Shown piece by piece: positions 60,806 through 64,000 of a stretch of DNA of 64,000 nucleotides. How positions within the stretch are numbered: the first letter of the stretch is position 1; every line of letters begins with the position of its first letter. Below the pieces are notes generated by a model, which saw nothing but the letters and a program-made list of their open reading frames with translations, ran no database searches and had not been told where the DNA came from. The position numbers and the translations under genes are program-made. The stretch is from FEN-1219 sp035548835 (GTDB lineage Bacteria; Pseudomonadota; Gammaproteobacteria; Steroidobacterales; Rariloculaceae): assembly GCA_035548835.1 (NCBI GenBank), contig DASZSB010000155.1:1-64000 (forward strand), read 5' to 3'.

Positions 60806-61156
60806 ATGAGAACGCTGACGTGCTGCTCCGTGGCTGCTGTCGCCGGCTGTTTCGCCATCGCCGCGGCAGCCTGCGAGAGTCCGTCCCTCGTTGCGATTCC
60901 CGAGGGTAAGACGTCAACGCTCGAGCAGATGCTTGCGGCACAGAAGGACGTCAAGGCCTATCAGGCCAAGATGAACGAGTATCTGGCCTGCATCGATGCG
61001 GAAGCCGACACGCAGGGCGAGAAGGCTCCGGCCGAGTACAAGGCTCTGATGGTCAACCGTCACAACGCCGCCGTCGCCGAAATGGAAGGCGTGGCTGCGG
61101 CGTTCAACGATCAGATCAAGGCGTACAAGGCCGCGAATCCGGCGCCCGCCAAGTAA
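60806..61156 (+). CDS. Small exported hypothetical protein
   Basis: The 116-residue precursor has a signal peptide (SVAAVAGCFAIAAAACE) that could also be read as a lipobox (AAAC). The mature part is helical and Lys/Ala-rich: TSTLEQMLAAQKDVKAYQAK, NEYLACIDAEADTQG and NRHNAAVAEMEGVAAAF. GAGG lies before the ATG. I do not recognise a family. It is convergent with the psp operon end; the GC-rich 13-bp hairpin at 61173-61199 lies between. Confidence 0.65.
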   Translation: MRTLTCCSVAAVAGCFAIAAAACESPSLVAIPEGKTSTLEQMLAAQKDVKAYQAKMNEYLACIDAEADTQGEKAPAEYKALMVNRHNAAVAEMEGVAAAFNDQIKAYKAANPAPAK

Positions 61157-61172
61157 CCTGCGGATTCGAGCG

Positions 61173-61199
61173 CGGCGGCGGCGCCAGGCGCCGCCGCCG
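61173..61199. terminator. GC-rich hairpin between convergent genes
   Basis: CGGCGGCGGCGCC at 61173-61185 is followed after one base by its exact complement. No T-run follows on either strand, so termination is uncertain. Confidence 0.4.
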
Positions 61200-61201
61200 G
61201 G

Positions 61202-61426
61202 TCATCTGTCCAGCGCCTCGATCTGGCGCTTCAAATCGTACTTGTCGTCGGTCACGATCCGTTCGAGCACTTTGACGCGCTCTTCGAGCTGATCGAGCCG
61301 CTGCTGCCACGCGATCTGGTCGGTATCGTCCGTGCGGCGCAGCCGCTTGTGCTGCATCCGCAGCGTCACCAGCCTGTAGCCGAAAACGATGACGATGATC
61401 GCAATGACGAACTCAAACGGATTCAT
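61202..61426 (-). CDS. PspB-like small membrane protein (fourth gene of the psp operon)
   Basis: The 74-residue protein from ATG 61426 has one N-terminal membrane helix (FEFVIAIIVIVFGYRL), a charged linker and a helical tail, LEERVKVLERIVTDDKYDL. The layout is that of PspB and the tail matches the end of the PspC protein encoded just upstream. It is the last gene of the operon, 45 bases after pspC. A second PspB-type subunit or PspC partner is a reasonable inference, but the gene is not part of the classical E. coli pspABCDE set. Confidence 0.75.
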   Translation of the reverse strand: MNPFEFVIAIIVIVFGYRLVTLRMQHKRLRRTDDTDQIAWQQRLDQLEERVKVLERIVTDDKYDLKRQIEALDR

Positions 61427-61471
61427 CGGCGCCGACCTCCCCGTCCACGCCACGTACGGCATTCTTCCGGA

Positions 61472-61855
61472 TCACTTCAGCTGCTGGAACTCGCGATCCA
61501 GCTTGTAACGACTCGACGTGACGTATTTCTCCAGCCGCTGCAGGCGTACATCGAGATCCCGAAACCGGTATCGCACGCTCGAGAGACTGCTGTGCGGATT
61601 CGACCGCAGCTGCGCCTGCACCGGATCGGCCTCGCGGTCACCATAAGCCCTGGCGGGAAGCAGGAATCCGAGCACGACGTAAGCCACGATCACGAGCGGC
61701 GCGGAGAACATGGCGCCGAGCACGACGATCACACGCGTGACCGTCACGTCGAAGCCGAAATAGTCCGCAAGACCCGCGCACACGCCGAAAATCACGCCGC
61801 GGCGAGGAATCCTGTACAACCGGTTCACGCCTGCCGGAGCACCGTCGCCTTTCAT
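61472..61855 (-). CDS. pspC: Phage shock protein C
   Basis: The 127-residue protein has the PspC domain: RLYRIPRRGVIFGVCAGLAD, YFGFDVTVTRVIVVL and a membrane helix, SAPLVIVAYVVLGFLLP. The C-terminal 25 residues (RLQRLEKYVTSSRYKLDRE) form a charged helix shared with the small protein encoded downstream. PspB and PspC relay membrane stress to PspA and PspF. It lies 49 bases downstream of pspB. Confidence 0.9.
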   Translation of the reverse strand: MKGDGAPAGVNRLYRIPRRGVIFGVCAGLADYFGFDVTVTRVIVVLGAMFSAPLVIVAYVVLGFLLPARAYGDREADPVQAQLRSNPHSSLSSVRYRFRDLDVRLQRLEKYVTSSRYKLDREFQQLK

Positions 61856-61904
61856 CGCCGCACTCCACTGGCCTCGACGGGCTGCCCGTTGGGGATAGGA
61901 AGGA

Positions 61905-62132
61905 TCATAGCTTCTTTCTCCAGTCGGGGACCTCGGTGTCGAGAATCGTCTCGAGCGCGTTCACGCGGCTTTCCATCCGCTGACTCTCCTTCCACAGCTC
62001 TTCGAGCATCTGGTGCTCGTCGTCCGAGAGGCCCTTCGTCGCTTTCCACTTGGTCGTGTAGTGCATGATCGCGAAGAGCGGCAGCACGACCGTCATGAAA
62101 ATGATGCTGAGTACGAACAGTTGCTGGGACAT
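61905..62132 (-). CDS. pspB: Phage shock protein B
   Basis: The 75-residue protein has one N-terminal helix (LFVLSIIFMTVVLPLFAIM) followed by HYTTKWKATKGLSDDEHQML and the helical tail RVNALETILDTEVPDWRKK, which is the PspB pattern. It begins eight bases after pspA. It works at the inner membrane with PspC. Confidence 0.92.
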   Translation of the reverse strand: MSQQLFVLSIIFMTVVLPLFAIMHYTTKWKATKGLSDDEHQMLEELWKESQRMESRVNALETILDTEVPDWRKKL

Positions 62133-62140
62133 GGCCTACG

Positions 62141-62833
62141 TCACGTCGGTTCGTTACCACCACCTTTCTGCCCGGCGCGCCTGGATTTCAGCTCGCGCAA
62201 CTCTTTCGCAACCTTGTCCTCGTTCTCGAGCTCTGCGAATTCGTCGTGCAGCCCCTTCTTGGACTTGCTGCCCATGTCGTAAGCCTCGACATGCGCCTCC
62301 ATGTCATCGACGCGGCGCTCGAACTGGTCGAACCGGATGAATGCGTCGTCGATTCTGGCGCTGTGCAGCCGCTTGCGCACCTCGAGACGGCGGCTGGCCG
62401 TCTGCTGCCTGGCCAGGATCGCCTGCTGACGCGTCTTGGCGTCGACGAGCTTTTCCTCCAGGCGGACGATGTCGTCGTTGAGGCGCTCGAGCCCTTCGCC
62501 GAGCGCGGCGTGCTGGTTGCGCAGCGTCTCAGCGGCCGTCACCGCACGGGCCTTCTCCGCCAGCGCCGCCTTGGCCAGGTCCTCGCGTTCCTTGTCGAGC
62601 GCGAGCTCCGCCTTGGCCTGCCAGTCGCGGGCTTCGGCCTCGAGCGCGGCCAGGGAACGCGTGATCTCCTTGCGGTCGGCGATTGCGCGGGCCGCCGTCG
62701 AGCGCACCTCGACCAGCGTGTCCTCCATCTCCTGGATCATCAGGCGCACCAGCTTTTCAGGGTCCTCGGCCTTGTCGAGGATCGAATTGATGTTGGCGTT
62801 TACGATGTCCGTGAATCGCGAAAAGATGCCCAT
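62141..62833 (-). CDS. pspA: Phage shock protein A
   Basis: The 230-residue protein starts MGIFSRFTDIVNANINSILD, the amphipathic helix of PspA, and continues as a long coiled coil (DPEKLVRLMIQEMEDTLVEV, RRLEVRKRLHSARIDDAFIR). It binds stressed membrane and inhibits PspF. ATG 62833 is chosen; the frame remains open to 62881 only across the sigma-54 promoter. It heads pspA-pspB-pspC plus the PspB-like gene. Confidence 0.95.
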   Translation of the reverse strand: MGIFSRFTDIVNANINSILDKAEDPEKLVRLMIQEMEDTLVEVRSTAARAIADRKEITRSLAALEAEARDWQAKAELALDKEREDLAKAALAEKARAVTAAETLRNQHAALGEGLERLNDDIVRLEEKLVDAKTRQQAILARQQTASRRLEVRKRLHSARIDDAFIRFDQFERRVDDMEAHVEAYDMGSKSKKGLHDEFAELENEDKVAKELRELKSRRAGQKGGGNEPT

Positions 62834-62869
62834 GGCCACGGATCCTCTGTCTTCGGGTGATCTCGGTTT

Positions 62870-62885
62870 AGCAGGATCCATGCCA
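62870..62885 (-). promoter_or_regulatory. Sigma-54 promoter of the psp operon
   Basis: On the minus strand TGGCATGGATCCTGCT has the GG and GC doublets at exact sigma-54 spacing, with two departures from consensus. Transcription should begin near 62859, 26 bases before the pspA ATG. Confidence 0.8.
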
Positions 62886-62974
62886 CACCCGGCGGAGCGA
62901 TCTAAGCCGCTGAATAGCCTGTCATCCGCCGACTTGGCCGGACAATACGCGCGATGGGCATTGGGGCGGCGTTC

Positions 62975-62998
62975 GGCTAAGATTTCGCGGATTCAGCC
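62975..62998. promoter_or_regulatory. Candidate PspF binding site
   Basis: GGCT at 62975-62978 and AGCC at 62995-62998 form an inverted pair with partly matching flanks, 116-139 bases upstream of the predicted pspA start. The position fits an upstream activating sequence; the match to E. coli sites cannot be claimed. Confidence 0.35.
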
Positions 62999-63013
62999 AA
63001 TTCTTGGTGGCTC

Positions 63014-64000
63014 TTGACCAGTGCAGCCCCGACGACGCCCGAGAGCATCGGCCTGATCGGTGAAGCGCCGGCCTTCCTGGCCATGCTCGAGCACGTATCC
63101 CGGGCGGCGAAGCTGGCGAAACCCGTGCTGGTGATCGGCGAGCGCGGCACGGGCAAGGAGCTTATCGCCTCCCGTCTCCATTACCTGTCCGAGCGCTGGG
63201 AGCAGCCCCTCGTGAAGGTCAATTGCGCCGCGCTCACGGAGTCGCTGCTCGAAACTGAGCTGTTCGGGCACCAGGCCGGCGCGTTCACAGGCGCCACGCG
63301 CACGCACATCGGCCGCTTCGAGCAGGCCGACGGCGGCACGCTCGTGCTCGACGAGCTCGGCACGATTCCGCTGCGGATGCAGGAGAAAATCCTGCGCGTC
63401 ATCGAATACGGCGAGTTCCAGCGCGTCGGCGGCTCGGAAACACTGCGCACCGACGTCCGCATCGTCGGTGCGACGAACGAACATCTACCGCGTCTGGCCG
63501 AGCTCGGGCGGTTCCGGCCCGATCTGCTCGACCGGCTCGCATTCGACGTGATTCACGTGCCGCCGCTGCGCGCACGCCCCGAGGACGTCGGCACGCTGGC
63601 GTACCACTTCGCCGTGAACGTCACGAAGGAGCTGCGGCGGCCGTTCTTTCCCGGCTTCACGGCCGCGGCGAAGGCGGCGTTGCTCGGCTACGCGTGGCCC
63701 GGCAACGTCCGCGAGCTGAAGAACGCGATCGAGCGCAGCGTCTATCGGGCCGAGGATCCGGAACAGCCGATCGACACGATTCTGTTCGATCCGTTCGCCT
63801 CGCCGTACAGCCCAGCCGCACCCCCGCCGCCGCCTTCTGCCGCGGCCGCGCCGGTCGCCCAGGTCCCCGCGAGCGAGGACGTGGTGCCGCGCGACTTCCG
63901 CACGGCGGTCGCCACGTTCGAGCAGCAGCTCATCCAGCGTGCGCTGCAGCGCGCGCAGTTCAAGCAAACGCTGGCCGCCAAACTGCTCGGCTTGAGCTAC
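63014..64000 (+). CDS. pspF: PspF, sigma-54 activator of the psp operon (3' cut by window edge)
   Basis: The frame is open from TTG 63014 to the end of the window, 329 codons. No ATG or GTG is available between the in-frame stop at 62978 and the conserved part, so TTG is the likely start. The AAA+ domain starts almost at once: ESIGLIGEAPAFLAMLEHVS, Walker A GERGTGKE, GAFTGA and VLDELGTIPL. There is no N-terminal sensory domain, as in PspF. A Pro/Ala-rich stretch (SPAAPPPPPSAAAAP) precedes the Fis-type helix-turn-helix, which is cut off at KLLGLSY. It is divergent from pspA, as in E. coli. PspA should hold it inactive without stress. Confidence 0.92.
   Translation, partial: MTSAAPTTPESIGLIGEAPAFLAMLEHVSRAAKLAKPVLVIGERGTGKELIASRLHYLSERWEQPLVKVNCAALTESLLETELFGHQAGAFTGATRTHIGRFEQADGGTLVLDELGTIPLRMQEKILRVIEYGEFQRVGGSETLRTDVRIVGATNEHLPRLAELGRFRPDLLDRLAFDVIHVPPLRARPEDVGTLAYHFAVNVTKELRRPFFPGFTAAAKAALLGYAWPGNVRELKNAIERSVYRAEDPEQPIDTILFDPFASPYSPAAPPPPPSAAAAPVAQVPASEDVVPRDFRTAVATFEQQLIQRALQRAQFKQTLAAKLLGLSY

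Overview
The window is GC-rich (roughly two thirds G+C by eye), densely packed chromosomal DNA carrying about 60 protein genes. I see no rRNA, tRNA, CRISPR array, insertion sequence or phage gene. The gene families point to a Gammaproteobacterium: a TIGR04211-type SH3 protein, a complete pspF/pspABC locus, prkA-yeaH-spoVR, the PA0069-type radical SAM protein, a YheT-like hydrolase, MsrPQ, and a proteobacterial GshA. Many regulators use sigma-54 or two-component signalling. An environmental, respiratory member of the Steroidobacterales/Nevskiales/Xanthomonadales neighbourhood is my inference; no marker in the window fixes the order.

Layout. 0-8 kb: the end of a TonB-dependent receptor, an ADP-forming acyl-CoA synthetase fused to a GNAT acetyltransferase, a P-loop ATPase, a rhomboid protease, Ogt, a zinc-ribbon protein and a GT87-like membrane enzyme. 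7.4-11.9 kb: the stress operon prkA-yeaH-spoVR. 12-18 kb: a coiled-coil protein with a 38-residue repeat, then a korB-korA-flavoprotein operon for a 2-oxoacid:ferredoxin oxidoreductase. 18-28 kb: two tandem TPR/TonB-C-like secreted proteins, a radical SAM protein, a CpxRA-like two-component pair, amtB-glnK, msrPQ and a TIGR04211 protein. 28-37 kb: an EAL protein with a decayed GGDEF, a PAS-PAS sigma-54 activator transcribed divergently from a small exported protein that has its own sigma-54 promoter, a DLH-family lipoprotein, a dihydroorotase-like amidohydrolase and prolyl aminopeptidase. 37-45 kb: an M16 peptidase, a Gld-type ABC operon (ATPase, permease, GldG-like, DUF4340) and an EF-hand protein. 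45-54.5 kb: ilvA, pyrB, several small unknown proteins, quinone and ferredoxin reductases and a paralogous pair of exported proteins. 54.6-64 kb: gshA, a DUF2845 protein, a bactofilin, a YheT hydrolase, a GGDEF-EAL receptor, and the psp locus (pspA-pspB-pspC plus a fourth PspB-like gene), with pspF divergent and cut by the window edge.

Themes. Envelope maintenance and stress recur: psp, CpxRA, rhomboid, MsrPQ, M16, bactofilin and the TonB receptor. So does sigma-54 control: two enhancer-binding proteins, each next to a -24/-12 promoter readable in the sequence. The best candidate for something undescribed is 32.9-33.6 kb. There a PAS-PAS sigma-54 activator faces a 91-residue exported protein with a near-consensus -24/-12 promoter, a 14-bp inverted repeat upstream and a run of hairpins ending in an intrinsic terminator. 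The four-gene psp operon and the Gld-type ABC operon are also worth following up.
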